From contig JAIXWJ010000025.1 in the NCBI GenBank assembly GCA_027491335.1, positions 23,666 through 87,665 of the forward strand: DNA of 64,000 nucleotides, in the 5' to 3' direction. This document shows, in pieces, positions 8,881-17,257 of the stretch (positions are counted from its first letter, which is position 1; each line of letters begins with the position of its first letter). Source of the stretch: Actinomycetes bacterium (GTDB lineage: Bacteria > Actinomycetota > Acidimicrobiia > Acidimicrobiales > Ilumatobacteraceae). The notes below the pieces were generated by a model that ran no database searches, had not been told where the DNA came from, and worked only from the letters and a program-made list of their open reading frames with translations. The position numbers were made by a program, and so were the translations under genes.

Positions 8881-10532
8881 GCGGCACCTCCGGGAGCGAG
8901 TGCGGACGGGTCGACACCGAAGACCCGTCGACGGGCGATGAAGTTCGAGCGGGCCAACAACAACATGGTCGGTCGCGTGAAGAACCAGGCGACGATCATG
9001 TCGCACAATGTGGACAGTCCGAGGAAGAAGGCGAAACCACGCACGGACCCCACCGTGAGGTACCACAGCGTGAACGCACCCAGAAGCGACACGATGTCGG
9101 CGGCGAGAATCGTTCGCCACGCCGACTTGAATCCACGCTCGGCGGAGTTTCGCAGGGTGCGTCCGGACTTGACCTCGTCTTTCAACTTCTCGAAGAAGAC
9201 CACGTACGAGTCGACGGTGACACCGATGGACACGATGATGCCGGCGATTCCGGCCAGGCTGAGGGCCAAGCCGTTGGTGCTGGACAACAACGAGATCACG
9301 TTCCACTGGATGACGCCGGAGATGAGCAATCCGGCCACCACGATCGCGGCCAGGCTGCGGTAGTAGAGCAACATGAACAACAGCACGAGACCAACGCCGA
9401 TGAGGCCGGAGATGATCGCGGCTCGCAGCGAATCACTACCGAGGGTGGGCGACACGGTCTGAACGGCCTGGACCTGCAGTCGCACCGGAAGCGCGCCGCT
9501 CTTGAGCACCCGAGCCAAGTCCTTGGCCTCGCCCTCGGAGAAGCTTCCGGTGATGTCGACGCCACCGGTGAAACTCGGCTGGTTCACACTGGGCGCGGAT
9601 TGAACGACGCCGTCGAGGACGATGGCCATGCGCCCCGAGGGGCAGGACGAGTCCTTGGCGAAACAACGTGCGGCTCCACTGTTCCAGAGGTCGGCCCCGG
9701 TGGCTCCACCGCGCAACGTGACACGAACTCCCCAGCCTCCGGCAATGATGTCGGCTTGGGCATCGTTGTTGAAGACCTCACCGGTCGCGAAGGCGGGTCC
9801 CAATTGGTAGAACTCGGTGCCGTCGGCGTTCTGCACGAAGACGGTGGCGTTCGGGTCGGTCGGGTCCGGCATGTCGGTCGGGAGGGTGACATCGGTGGTC
9901 GGTGCCTCGGTTTCCGTCGGAGCGTCGGTCGATGCCACCGTGGTCGTCGTGGACTGAGCATCGACGGCGGTGGTCGCGGGCGTCGTGGTGGTGTCCGTGG
10001 GCAGAGAGGTCACCGTGGCGGGACGCGATGGGCCACCGGGAAGTGTGGTCGTGGAGGACGGCAACGTCGTGGCGGCCGTGGCGATCGTCGTCGAGACGTT
10101 CGTGGAAGTGGTGGCGTCGCCATTGGGAGTCGCGGTTGTCGTCGATGACCCGTCATCGACGACGGAATCGGGGGTGTCGATCATCTGGGACAGCAGAACG
10201 GGGCGCAGGAGAACCGCTCCGGTGACCTGCACCAATTTGATGGCCTCGTCCTGGTTGTCCACACCGGGAAGGTTGACCACGATCGCGTCGCCCTGACGGA
10301 TGATCTCGGGCTCGGCCACGCCGAGGGAGTCGACGCGTTCGCGAATTCGCTCGACGGCGAGGTCGAGGCTCTCCGAGTTGTACTCGCCGACGGGCTCTTG
10401 GGTGACCGACACGCCACCTTGAAGGTCGAGTCCGAGGGACGGTTCGTTCCCGGCGACGAGGTTGCCGGCCAACGAGCCGAACACCACGATCAACAGACCG
10501 AACAGAGTGAAAGCGAGACGACGACGTGTCAT
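8877..10532 (-). CDS. secD: Protein translocase subunit SecD with a threonine-rich insertion
   Basis: 551 residues from the ATG at 10532 (MTRRRLAFTLFGLLIVVFGS). LGLDLQGGVSVT is the SecD signature; TGSFSEGEAKDLARVLKSGA is the conserved P1-domain helix and GVTVDSYVVFFEKLKDE lies in the C-terminal membrane core. Unusual is a stretch at about residues 125-228 made almost only of Thr, Ala, Pro, Ser and Asp, inserted in the external domain between the conserved LLRPVL and FYQLGP segments. It is probably disordered and exposed outside the membrane. An ATG 51 nt further upstream would overlap yajC and is less likely. Confidence 0.95.
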   Translation of the reverse strand: MTRRRLAFTLFGLLIVVFGSLAGNLVAGNEPSLGLDLQGGVSVTQEPVGEYNSESLDLAVERIRERVDSLGVAEPEIIRQGDAIVVNLPGVDNQDEAIKLVQVTGAVLLRPVLLSQMIDTPDSVVDDGSSTTTATPNGDATTSTNVSTTIATAATTLPSSTTTLPGGPSRPATVTSLPTDTTTTPATTAVDAQSTTTTVASTDAPTETEAPTTDVTLPTDMPDPTDPNATVFVQNADGTEFYQLGPAFATGEVFNNDAQADIIAGGWGVRVTLRGGATGADLWNSGAARCFAKDSSCPSGRMAIVLDGVVQSAPSVNQPSFTGGVDITGSFSEGEAKDLARVLKSGALPVRLQVQAVQTVSPTLGSDSLRAAIISGLIGVGLVLLFMLLYYRSLAAIVVAGLLISGVIQWNVISLLSSTNGLALSLAGIAGIIVSIGVTVDSYVVFFEKLKDEVKSGRTLRNSAERGFKSAWRTILAADIVSLLGAFTLWYLTVGSVRGFAFFLGLSTLCDMIVAWFFTRPTMLLLARSNFIARRRVFGVDPSALAPGGAA

Positions 10533-10542
10533 GGGAAACCGA

Positions 10543-10905
10543 TCATTCCGACGCGGGGGTCGTGGGTTCGGTGGGCTCGCCACCGGCGGGCTCCTCGGCG
10601 GGATTGACCCGACGCAGGAGCGCGTTGCGCGAGATTCGGATCTCGACGTTCTCGGCGATCTCGAGCCACACGATGTCGCCGTCCATGGCGGTCACGAAGC
10701 CGTAGAGGCCCGAGTTGGTGATGATCTCGTCGTCGACGGTGATCGCTTGCTGGAGTTCCTGCTGAGCGCGAAGCCGCTTGCGCTGCGGACGAATCATCAA
10801 GAAGTACATGGCCAGACCGATGAGGGCCATGAACCCGAACGTGAAGAGGGCACTTCCGCCGCTGTTCTGCTCGGCGGTGGCGATGAGGGAAGCGAAATTC
10901 GACAT
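10543..10905 (-). CDS. yajC: Preprotein translocase subunit YajC
   Basis: 120 residues. One membrane helix (about 15-33) ends in the family signature FLMIRPQRKRLRAQQ, followed by the cytoplasmic domain VDDEIITNSGLYGFVTAMD. YajC associates with SecDF, and it lies 10 nt before secD. The ATG at 10905 is preceded by AAGGAT at good spacing. The protein ends in an acidic Pro/Thr/Glu-rich tail that probably has no fold. Confidence 0.93.
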   Translation of the reverse strand: MSNFASLIATAEQNSGGSALFTFGFMALIGLAMYFLMIRPQRKRLRAQQELQQAITVDDEIITNSGLYGFVTAMDGDIVWLEIAENVEIRISRNALLRRVNPAEEPAGGEPTEPTTPASE

Positions 10906-10943
10906 GGTGATCCTTGATCGGAGGGGGTCGGACGACCCGCGCA

Positions 10944-10949
10944 AGCCTA
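10944..10949 (-). promoter_or_regulatory. -10 element of the yajC-secD-secF-apt operon
   Basis: TAGGCT on the minus strand, predicting a leader of about 30 nt that carries an AAGGAT ribosome site before the yajC ATG. Unlike most promoters here it is not leaderless. Confidence 0.45.
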
Positions 10950-10990
10950 GTCGTCAGCCCCTCGCTTGGGGGTGGCTCGCACGGGCGGGA

Positions 10991-12097
10991 TCAGCCGCCG
11001 TTGCCCCACACGTCGAGGATGTCCCGGCGGAGGGTCGCCATGGTCCCGTTCGTTATGGCCGACCGCATGCGGGCCATCAGATCGAGGGTCCACGCCACGT
11101 TGTGCAGGCTCATCAGGCGAGACCCGGTGGGCTCGTTGACCTGCAACAGGTGGCGCAGGTACCCCCGGGTGTGGCGTTGGCACACCTCGCAACGACACTC
11201 GGGATCCAACGGCGAGTCGTCGAGGGCGTTCTTGGCGTTCTTGATGTGCACCTTGCCACGGCTGGTGAGAGCCGTGCCGTGGCGCCCGAGGCGGGTCTGC
11301 ATCACGCAGTCGAATTGATCGACGCCCAACGACACCGCCTCCACGAGAGACGCCGGATCGCCCACTCCCATCAGATAGCGGGGACGATCGTGGGGCAAGT
11401 GTTCGAGCGCGGCCGCCAGAGCCGGCAACATTTCGGCCCGAGTCTCGCCGACGGACAACCCGCCGATGCCATAACCGTCGAACTCGAGCTCGGCCGTTCG
11501 TCGAGCGCTCTCGGCGCGCATCACGGGAGAGATACCGCCCTGCACGATTCCGAACAAGGCTTGATCCGGGCGACGATGAGCCGCTCTGGCTCGCTTGGCC
11601 CATGCCGAGGTCCGTTCGAGAGCCAGACGAATCACCGGCTCGGGTGAGGGCAACGGTGGACACACATCGAGGACCATCTGAATGTCGGCTCCGAGAAGTT
11701 CCTGTGTGGCGACGGCCGACTCGGGTGTGAATCGATGCTTGCTCCCGTCGTACGTGGAGGCGAACGTGACTCCTTCGTCGTCGACCTTGGGTTCGAGGGA
11801 GAACACTTGGAACCCACCGGAGTCGGTGAGGGTGAGTCCGCCCCAACCCGCGAATTTTCCGAGACCTCCGAAACGCGCCACCACGTCGGCTCCGGGTCGC
11901 AACATGAGGTGATACGTGTTGCCCAGAACGATTCGGGCACCCAAACGTTCGTAGTCGGCGGCGCTCAGGTACTTGATCGCACCACGGGTGCCCACGGGCA
12001 TGAAACAGGGAAACTCGTAGCTTCCGTTGGCCGTGGTGGCCACACCGGTGCGCGCGGCGCCATCGGTGGCGGTGATGTCGAGAGTGACGGGGTGCAT
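10991..12097 (-). CDS. tgt: tRNA-guanine (queuine/preQ1) transglycosylase
   Basis: 368 residues. It exchanges guanine at the wobble position of GUN-anticodon tRNAs for preQ1. Evidence: IVLGNTYHLMLRPG, the active-site segment TLTDSGGFQVFSLE, DFDCVM-like FDCVMQTRLGRHGTAL, and the zinc site CRCEVCQRHTRGYLRHL (CxC, C, H). It starts 2 nt after queA, which catalyses the next step, so both act in queuosine formation; no preQ1-synthesis genes are in the window. Confidence 0.96.
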   Translation of the reverse strand: MHPVTLDITATDGAARTGVATTANGSYEFPCFMPVGTRGAIKYLSAADYERLGARIVLGNTYHLMLRPGADVVARFGGLGKFAGWGGLTLTDSGGFQVFSLEPKVDDEGVTFASTYDGSKHRFTPESAVATQELLGADIQMVLDVCPPLPSPEPVIRLALERTSAWAKRARAAHRRPDQALFGIVQGGISPVMRAESARRTAELEFDGYGIGGLSVGETRAEMLPALAAALEHLPHDRPRYLMGVGDPASLVEAVSLGVDQFDCVMQTRLGRHGTALTSRGKVHIKNAKNALDDSPLDPECRCEVCQRHTRGYLRHLLQVNEPTGSRLMSLHNVAWTLDLMARMRSAITNGTMATLRRDILDVWGNGG

Positions 12098-12099
12098 GA

Positions 12100-13110
12100 T
12101 CAGTGGTCGTGGGCGTGACGATCGAGGAGCATCGCATCACCGAACGACAGGAAACGGTATCGCCGTTCGATGGCCTCACGGTAGATGTCTCGCCACACCG
12201 GTCCGACGAAGGCCTCGATCATCATCAACAACGTGGTTCGAGGCATGTGAAAGTTGGTCATCATCAGGTCGACCACCTTCCATTCGTAGCCGCGATGGAT
12301 GAACAGGTTGGTGCGACCGCTCTGGCGACCGCTCGTGAACGTGCTCTCGAGGGCCCGGACGGCGGTGGTGCCGACGGCGATCACTCGCTCGGCTCGGTTC
12401 ACCTCTTCGATGGTCTCGTCCGGAACCGAGTACAACTCGGTGTGGATCTGATGCTGCAAGGGGTCGTCCGTGCCGATGGGTCGGAAGGTGTCGAGGCCCA
12501 CGACCAACTCCACCCGCGCCAATCGAGCACCACGCTCTTGAATCAGATCGAGAAGGTTCGCGGTGAAGTGGAGTCCGGCGGTGGGTGCGGCCGCCGAGGC
12601 GGGGCGACGCGAGTAGACGGTCTGATACCGCTCGTTGGCGCCGGAGTCGGAGGTGATGTAAGGCGGAAGTGGAAGTGAACCGATGCGGTCGAGCAACGCC
12701 ATCGGTTGACCGTCATCGTGCAGACGAACGTCGAAGGTGTCACCGTCGTCGCGTCGACCGATGAACGTGGCAACATCGTTGCCGGCCTCGTCGAGGAGGG
12801 TCTCGTTCGGGCGAAGTTTGGCCGCGGGCCGAACCAACGCCGACCACACTCCTCCGTCGGTCATCTCGAGCAGAAGAACCTCCACGGCACCGCCACTCCC
12901 CCGACGCAATCGAAGACGGGCGGGAATCACTCGGGTGTCGTTGACGACCAACACGTCGCCGGGTCGAACCAACTCGGCGAGGTCCCGCACGTGACGATGA
13001 TGCAGTCGATCCCCGCCGTCGACCAGCAGACGCGCCGAATCGCGGGGTTCGACGGGCTCTTGAGCGATGAGTTCGTCGGGGAGTTCGTAATCGAAGTCGG
13101 AAATGTGCAC
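12100..13110 (-). CDS. queA: S-adenosylmethionine:tRNA ribosyltransferase-isomerase QueA
   Basis: 336 residues. Transfers and isomerises ribose from SAM to preQ1-modified tRNA to form epoxyqueuosine. Supported by N-terminal FDYELPDELIAQEPVEPRDS, the RRPASAAAPTAGLHFT segment and VDLMMTNFHMPRTTLLMM near the C terminus. The start is GTG, 3 nt after the ruvB stop. Operon order ruvC-ruvA-ruvB-queA-tgt is widespread in bacteria. Confidence 0.96.
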   Translation of the reverse strand: MHISDFDYELPDELIAQEPVEPRDSARLLVDGGDRLHHRHVRDLAELVRPGDVLVVNDTRVIPARLRLRRGSGGAVEVLLLEMTDGGVWSALVRPAAKLRPNETLLDEAGNDVATFIGRRDDGDTFDVRLHDDGQPMALLDRIGSLPLPPYITSDSGANERYQTVYSRRPASAAAPTAGLHFTANLLDLIQERGARLARVELVVGLDTFRPIGTDDPLQHQIHTELYSVPDETIEEVNRAERVIAVGTTAVRALESTFTSGRQSGRTNLFIHRGYEWKVVDLMMTNFHMPRTTLLMMIEAFVGPVWRDIYREAIERRYRFLSFGDAMLLDRHAHDH

Positions 13111-13113
13111 GGT

Positions 13114-14136
13114 TCAGGTGAAGAGGTCGGGTTGGGTGGCAGGTGGAGTGAGCCCGATGTGGGACCACGCCGCGGGCATGGCGACGCGGCCGCGAGGCGT
13201 GCGCGCGATCATGCCCTGCTGAATCAAAAAGGGTTCGTACACGTCCTCGACGGTCTCAGGTTGTTCCCCCACACCGATGGCCAAGGTGGTGAGTCCGACC
13301 GGACCTCCGTTGAACTGCGAACACAACGCCGACAGGAGCGAACGGTCGACCTTGTCGAGGCCACGTTGATCCACGCCGAAAATGGCGAGTCCCTCGTCGG
13401 CGACGGATCCGGTGATGCGACCGCTGTCGCGCACCTCGGCGAAATCCCGGACACGGCGAAGAAGTCGGTTCGCGATGCGCGGCGTTCCTCGGCTGCGGCG
13501 AGCGATCTCGTGGCAGCCCTCGTCGTCGATGTCGACCGACAGAATGGTGGCCGCGCGACGAACGATGGCGGTGAGTTCGTCGTCGTCGTAATAGTCGAGA
13601 CGCGCGACCAAGCCGAACCGATCGCGGAGCGGACCGGTGATCATGCCCGTTCGTGTGGTGGCACCGACCAGCGTGAATCGTGGAAGTGCCAATCGAATGC
13701 TGGACGCGGCCGGACCCTTGCCCACCACGATGTCCAATTGGAAGTCCTCCATCGCGGGATACAGGATCTCTTCGACCGTGCGGCCGAGTCGATGGATTTC
13801 GTCGATGAACAACACGTCCGAGGGTTCGAGCTTGGTGAGGATCGCGGCCAGATCTCCGGCCCGCTCCAGGGCCGGCCCGGATGTGATGTGCAGTCGGACC
13901 CCCATCTCGGCGGCGATGATTCCCGACAAGGTCGTTTTGCCCAGACCGGGAGGGCCGGCGAACAAGAGGTGATCGACGGCTTCGCCACGACGTCTGGCGG
14001 CTTCGAGCACGATGCCGAGCTTTTCCTTCAACTCGCGTTGACCGACGAACTCCTCGAGGTGCTTGGGGCGCAGACCCGCCTCGTCGGACTCCTCGATGGG
14101 ATTCTCCAACTTGGGGTCGAGGAACTCCTCACGCAC
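13114..14136 (-). CDS. ruvB: Holliday junction branch migration helicase RuvB
   Basis: 340-residue AAA+ motor. Walker [15 protein letters not shown], Walker [12 protein letters not shown], sensor [18 protein letters not shown] and the C-terminal winged-helix with [16 protein letters not shown] are all present. The GTG start lies inside the last codons of ruvA (overlap 8 nt), giving [13 protein letters not shown]; this start matches the family length, whereas an upstream in-frame extension would lie inside ruvA. Confidence 0.97.
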   Translation of the reverse strand: MREEFLDPKLENPIEESDEAGLRPKHLEEFVGQRELKEKLGIVLEAARRRGEAVDHLLFAGPPGLGKTTLSGIIAAEMGVRLHITSGPALERAGDLAAILTKLEPSDVLFIDEIHRLGRTVEEILYPAMEDFQLDIVVGKGPAASSIRLALPRFTLVGATTRTGMITGPLRDRFGLVARLDYYDDDELTAIVRRAATILSVDIDDEGCHEIARRSRGTPRIANRLLRRVRDFAEVRDSGRITGSVADEGLAIFGVDQRGLDKVDRSLLSALCSQFNGGPVGLTTLAIGVGEQPETVEDVYEPFLIQQGMIARTPRGRVAMPAAWSHIGLTPPATQPDLFT

Positions 14137-14716
14137 GGCGCACCCCCAACAATCCGAGCGCTTCGCGCAACATGGTTGCGGCGTCGGTGGCGGGCAGCGT
14201 GCGCAGAGCATCACGCACTTCGCTGTCGCTGTATCCGAGTCCGATCAAGGCCTCGCGCACGTCGGAGATGACGGTGGACCCCGTGTTGCCGTCGTTGATG
14301 GTCGTCAGGACGGGCAACGAGAGTCGATTCTTCAACTCGATCAGAAGTCGTTCGGCCGTCTTCTTGCCGACACCGGGCACCAAGGTGAGCGCGCCAACGT
14401 CCGACGAGGCGACGATGTCGACGAGCGTCGACGGCGAATGCGTCGACAGGATCGCCATGGCGAGTGCGGGCCCGACTCCATGAGTGGCGATGAGAGTCTG
14501 GAAGGTCGACTTCTCGTCGCGAGTCTGAAAGCCGAACAGCGTTTGCTGATCCTCGCGGATGTGATGATGCACGTGGAGGAAAGCCGGTGACGTGGGCTCC
14601 AGTTCGGCCAGGCATCGTGGCGACACGTGCACGATGTATCCGACGCCACCGGCCTCTATCAGGGCCGTGCCATCGGGCGACCGCTCGAGGACCGTTCCGC
14701 GAAGTGATCCGATCAT
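14129..14716 (-). CDS. ruvA: Holliday junction DNA helicase subunit RuvA
   Basis: 195 residues. Tetrameric junction-binding partner of Ruv[13 protein letters not shown] begins the OB fold; the helix-hairpin-helix motif [17 protein letters not shown] is complete; the C-terminal three-helix domain ([15 protein letters not shown]) contacts RuvB. Two adjacent ATG codons compete; I chose the second because AAGG upstream is better spaced for it. The first would overlap the ruvC stop as ATGA. Confidence 0.96.
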   Translation of the reverse strand: MIGSLRGTVLERSPDGTALIEAGGVGYIVHVSPRCLAELEPTSPAFLHVHHHIREDQQTLFGFQTRDEKSTFQTLIATHGVGPALAMAILSTHSPSTLVDIVASSDVGALTLVPGVGKKTAERLLIELKNRLSLPVLTTINDGNTGSTVISDVREALIGLGYSDSEVRDALRTLPATDAATMLREALGLLGVRRA

Positions 14717-15276
14717 CATCCGGCCTTTCGACGACTACGAGCGCGCCCGTGGATGTCGGGAGCGCCGGCGGCGATCAAGCGTTGATGAACGGGCCCGATC
14801 GCGAGGTGGCACAGAGCCAGGGCCGCGGCGTCGGCGGCGTCGGCGGGTTTGGGAGCGACGCTCAGTCCGAGTCGAGCTTGGACCATCTTTTGCACCTGTT
14901 CCTTGCCGGCGCCTCCCCAACCCGTGACCGCTTCTTTCACCTGGTTCGGGGTGTACTGAACGACCGTGCAGCCGGCCGCATGAGCGAGCGCCAGGGCCAA
15001 TCCGCTCGCTTGACCGACGCTCATCGCCGTGCGCACGTTGACCTGGAAGAAAACCTGTTCGACCGCCACGCTGGTGGGGCGGAACTCCTCGAGAACTTCG
15101 GAGAGATCCTGATGCAGACGAGCCAATCGAGCCGGCAGGGAATCCTGGACCGGTGTGCGCAACACGCCCAAGGACACCACATCGATGGAGGGTCCGCGGG
15201 CGTCGAGGACCGCGTAACCGCATCGGGTCAGCCCCGGGTCGATACCCAGCACCCGCTGGGTGCTCCCTACGAACAT
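14716..15276 (-). CDS. ruvC: Crossover junction endodeoxyribonuclease RuvC
   Basis: 186 residues. Resolves Holliday junctions. VLGIDPGLTRCGYAVLD carries the first catalytic aspartate; AVEQVFFQVNVRTAMSVGQA carries the catalytic glutamate; the C-terminal DAADAAALALCHLA carries the final aspartates. A near-consensus TATGAT -10 box ends 7 nt before the ATG at 15276, so I prefer this start and a leaderless transcript. Another ATG at 15288 would overlap that -10 box. The gene heads the ruvCAB-queA-tgt operon. Confidence 0.95.
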   Translation of the reverse strand: MFVGSTQRVLGIDPGLTRCGYAVLDARGPSIDVVSLGVLRTPVQDSLPARLARLHQDLSEVLEEFRPTSVAVEQVFFQVNVRTAMSVGQASGLALALAHAAGCTVVQYTPNQVKEAVTGWGGAGKEQVQKMVQARLGLSVAPKPADAADAAALALCHLAIGPVHQRLIAAGAPDIHGRARSRRKAG

Positions 15277-15283
15277 GCGTACG

Positions 15284-15289
15284 ATCATA
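15284..15289 (-). promoter_or_regulatory. Leaderless -10 element of ruvCAB
   Basis: TATGAT, the best TANNNT match in the window, followed by seven bases and the ruvC ATG. No LexA-type palindrome was recognised nearby. Confidence 0.65.
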
Positions 15290-15329
15290 CCGAGCCACGA
15301 CCGGTGCGTGGGGACGGTGCCCCGAACGG

Positions 15330-15779
15330 TCAGGGCTTGCCGATGGCGGCGGTGATCTCCTGCACCGACCGGTACGTCACACCCGCAAGGGCGCGGTGCA
15401 CGTACGAGAGACGACCATCGGCGCCCACCACGAACACGCTCCGACGCGGGAAACCCAAGGGACCCAGGGTTCCGTAGGCGGCCGCGACGCTCTTGTCCAC
15501 GTCGGACAGCAACGGGAATCGAAAGCCGTGCTTGGAGGCGAAGGCCTCGTGGCTCGCGACATCCTGCGCCGAGATGCCGACGATGGCCGCATCCAGACTC
15601 TCGAACTCCTCGAACTCGTTGTTGTACGAGTTCAGTTGCTTCGTGCACACCGGAGTGTCGTCGCCCGGGTAGAACGCGATCACGAGCGGCTTGCCAGCGA
15701 AGTCCGAGAGCGAATAGTTGCGCCCTCCCGTACCGGGAAGGGTGAATGCGGGGGCCAGATCTCCGACTTTGATGCTCAT
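15330..15779 (-). CDS. bcp: Peroxiredoxin, AhpC/TSA family, BCP type
   Basis: 149 residues. Thiol peroxidase reducing hydroperoxides. [15 protein letters not shown] contains the peroxidatic cysteine with the conserved Pro, Thr and Cys; it is the only cysteine I see, so the protein looks like a 1-Cys enzyme that depends on an external thiol. [15 protein letters not shown] gives the conserved active-site arginine. TAGGGT lies six bases before the ATG (leaderless), and a 22-bp near-palindrome abuts this promoter. Confidence 0.92.
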   Translation of the reverse strand: MSIKVGDLAPAFTLPGTGGRNYSLSDFAGKPLVIAFYPGDDTPVCTKQLNSYNNEFEEFESLDAAIVGISAQDVASHEAFASKHGFRFPLLSDVDKSVAAAYGTLGPLGFPRRSVFVVGADGRLSYVHRALAGVTYRSVQEITAAIGKP

Positions 15780-15785
15780 GACGCG

Positions 15786-15791
15786 ACCCTA
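15786..15791 (-). promoter_or_regulatory. Leaderless -10 element of bcp
   Basis: TAGGGT on the minus strand, then CGCGTC and the ATG at 15779. Confidence 0.6.
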
Positions 15792-15793
15792 AC

Positions 15794-15815
15794 GCATGTC
15801 ACGCGCGTGTCATGC
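15794..15815. promoter_or_regulatory. Near-palindrome abutting the bcp promoter; possible operator
   Basis: The core CACGCGCGTG is a perfect palindrome, and with one mismatched pair on each side it extends to GCATG...CATGC, 22 bp in all. It lies directly upstream of the bcp -10 box, where a regulator would sit across the -35 region. The protein that would bind it is unknown. Confidence 0.4.
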
Positions 15816-15859
15816 CAACGGCTTCATGACACGTCAGCCGACCGCTTCATGACACGTCA
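15814..15859 (-). repeat. 23-bp tandem repeat starting at the yebC stop codon
   Basis: On the minus strand the unit begins with the yebC stop, TGACGTGTCATGAAGC, and is present twice (15859-15837 and 15836-15814). The units differ at two bases. The last four codons of yebC (GAAGCCGTTGGC) match the end of each unit, so the array looks like duplication of the gene's 3' end. It shares TGACGTGTCA with the array at 22980-23027, in the opposite strand sense. Confidence 0.85.
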
Positions 15860-16603
15860 GCCAACGGCTTCCATGATCTCATCGCTGATGTCGAAGTTGG
15901 CATAGACGTCCTGGACGTCGTCGTTGTCTTCCAAGGCTTCCATCACCTTCAGGATCTTGCGGGCGGTCTCGGCGTCGGTCACGTCGATGGTGGTGGACGA
16001 CACCATGGTCGACTCCGCCGACATCACGGTCAAACCGGCCGATTCCAAGGCCGTCTTCACGTCGTAGACCGCCGAGGGTTCGGTCAGGATCTTCCACGCG
16101 GAACCGTCACGACTGATGTCGTCGGCTCCGGCATCCAGTGCGGCCATCATCACGTCGTCTTCGGCGGCGGCGCCATCGACGTAGATGACTCCCCGACGGC
16201 TGAACTGCCAACCGACCGCACCGGGCTCGGCCATGGCGCCGCCGAGCTTGTTGAAGATGTTGCGAATGTCGGCACCGGTTCGGTTGCGATTGTCGGTGAG
16301 GGTGTCGACCATCATCGCGACTCCTCCGGGTGCGTACCCCTCGTACGTGATCGACTCGTAGCTGTCGCCCTGAGCCTCACCGCTTCCTCGCTTGACGGCG
16401 CGATCAATCGCGTCGTTGGTCATCTGAGCGGCCTTGGCCTTTTGCACGACGGTGCGAAGCGATGCGTTCGACGCGAGGTCTCCCCCACCTTCGCGGGCGG
16501 CCACCTCGATCTGTCGCGCGATCTTGGCGAACAGCTTGCCGCGCGCCTTGTCCGCGGCGCCCTTCTTGTGTTTGATCGTTGCCCATTTGGAATGTCCGGA
16601 CAT
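15857..16603 (-). CDS. YebC/PmpR-family protein (TACO1 family)
   Basis: 248 residues. Starts MSGHSKWATIKHKKGAADKA, the invariant family signature, followed by RGKLFAKIARQIEVAAREGG and GYAPGGVAMMVDTLTDNRNR. Members are annotated as transcriptional regulators, and recent work on relatives links them to translation of proline-rich sequences; which applies here cannot be told. It begins 3 nt after pdxT. The C terminus ends in EAVG followed by a stop that is also the first base triplet of a 23-bp tandem repeat. Confidence 0.93.
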   Translation of the reverse strand: MSGHSKWATIKHKKGAADKARGKLFAKIARQIEVAAREGGGDLASNASLRTVVQKAKAAQMTNDAIDRAVKRGSGEAQGDSYESITYEGYAPGGVAMMVDTLTDNRNRTGADIRNIFNKLGGAMAEPGAVGWQFSRRGVIYVDGAAAEDDVMMAALDAGADDISRDGSAWKILTEPSAVYDVKTALESAGLTVMSAESTMVSSTTIDVTDAETARKILKVMEALEDNDDVQDVYANFDISDEIMEAVG

Positions 16604-16606
16604 GGT

Positions 16607-17230
16607 TCACCTCACCTGGTCTCGACTGGTCACACCGCTGCTCGACGCGTCGCGCACCATATCGGCGAAAAGCCGATGGATGCGATCGTCGTTCGTCAGT
16701 TCGGGATGAAAGGACGCCGCCATCACCGTGCCCTGCCGAACGAGAACGGGAACACCCTCGTGACGGGCCAGCACGTCGACGTCGGGTCCGACCTCCTCGA
16801 TCCGCGGAGCGCGAATGAACACCGCATGGAACGCAGAATCGAAGCCGTCGACGTCGATATCGGTTTCGAAGGAATCCACCTGTCGTCCGTAGCCGTTGCG
16901 GCGAACGACGATGTCGATGGACTTCAACGCGATTTGATCGGCGCGGCCGTCGAGGATCCGGTCGGACAGAAGGATCATCCCGGCGCACGTGCCGAAAACG
17001 GGGTGGCCCGCCGAGATGAACTCGCTCAAGGGACCGAGCAGATCGTACGAACGCAGAAGATTCGACATCGTCGTGCTTTCCCCACCGGGAAGGATCAAAC
17101 CGTCGAGGCCCTCCAGATCACTCGGCAAACGAACCGGACGTCCGACGACGTCGAGGGACGTCAGAAGATCAAGATGGGCGGCGAACGCCCCTTGAAGAGC
17201 GAGCACCCCGATCGTCGACGACACGTTCAC
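16607..17230 (-). CDS. pdxT: Pyridoxal 5'-phosphate synthase glutaminase subunit PdxT
   Basis: 207 residues. Supplies ammonia from glutamine to PdxS. IGVLALQGAFAAHLD, LILPGGESTTMSNLL and FGTCAGMILLSDRI (nucleophile cysteine) plus AASFHPELTNDDRIH (catalytic His and Glu) complete the class I glutaminase triad. It lies 27 nt downstream of pdxS. Confidence 0.96.
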   Translation of the reverse strand: MNVSSTIGVLALQGAFAAHLDLLTSLDVVGRPVRLPSDLEGLDGLILPGGESTTMSNLLRSYDLLGPLSEFISAGHPVFGTCAGMILLSDRILDGRADQIALKSIDIVVRRNGYGRQVDSFETDIDVDGFDSAFHAVFIRAPRIEEVGPDVDVLARHEGVPVLVRQGTVMAASFHPELTNDDRIHRLFADMVRDASSSGVTSRDQVR

Positions 17231-17257
17231 CTGGGGGCCTCGATACCGACACGATCG

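Noticed and set aside
5818..9363. A 3.5-kb plus-strand open frame opposite relA, apt, secF and the end of secD
   Set aside because: It is the antisense shadow of well-supported genes; the translation is rich in Asp, Gly, His and Arg without any recognisable domain, as expected for high-GC antisense frames.
14137..14214. Longer RuvB with a cysteine-rich N-terminal extension
   Set aside because: The extra 26 codons lie inside ruvA in another frame; the GTG at 14136 gives the normal family length.
15814..15859. CRISPR-like repeats (also 22980-23027)
   Set aside because: Only two units each, directly abutting without spacers, and no cas genes in the window.
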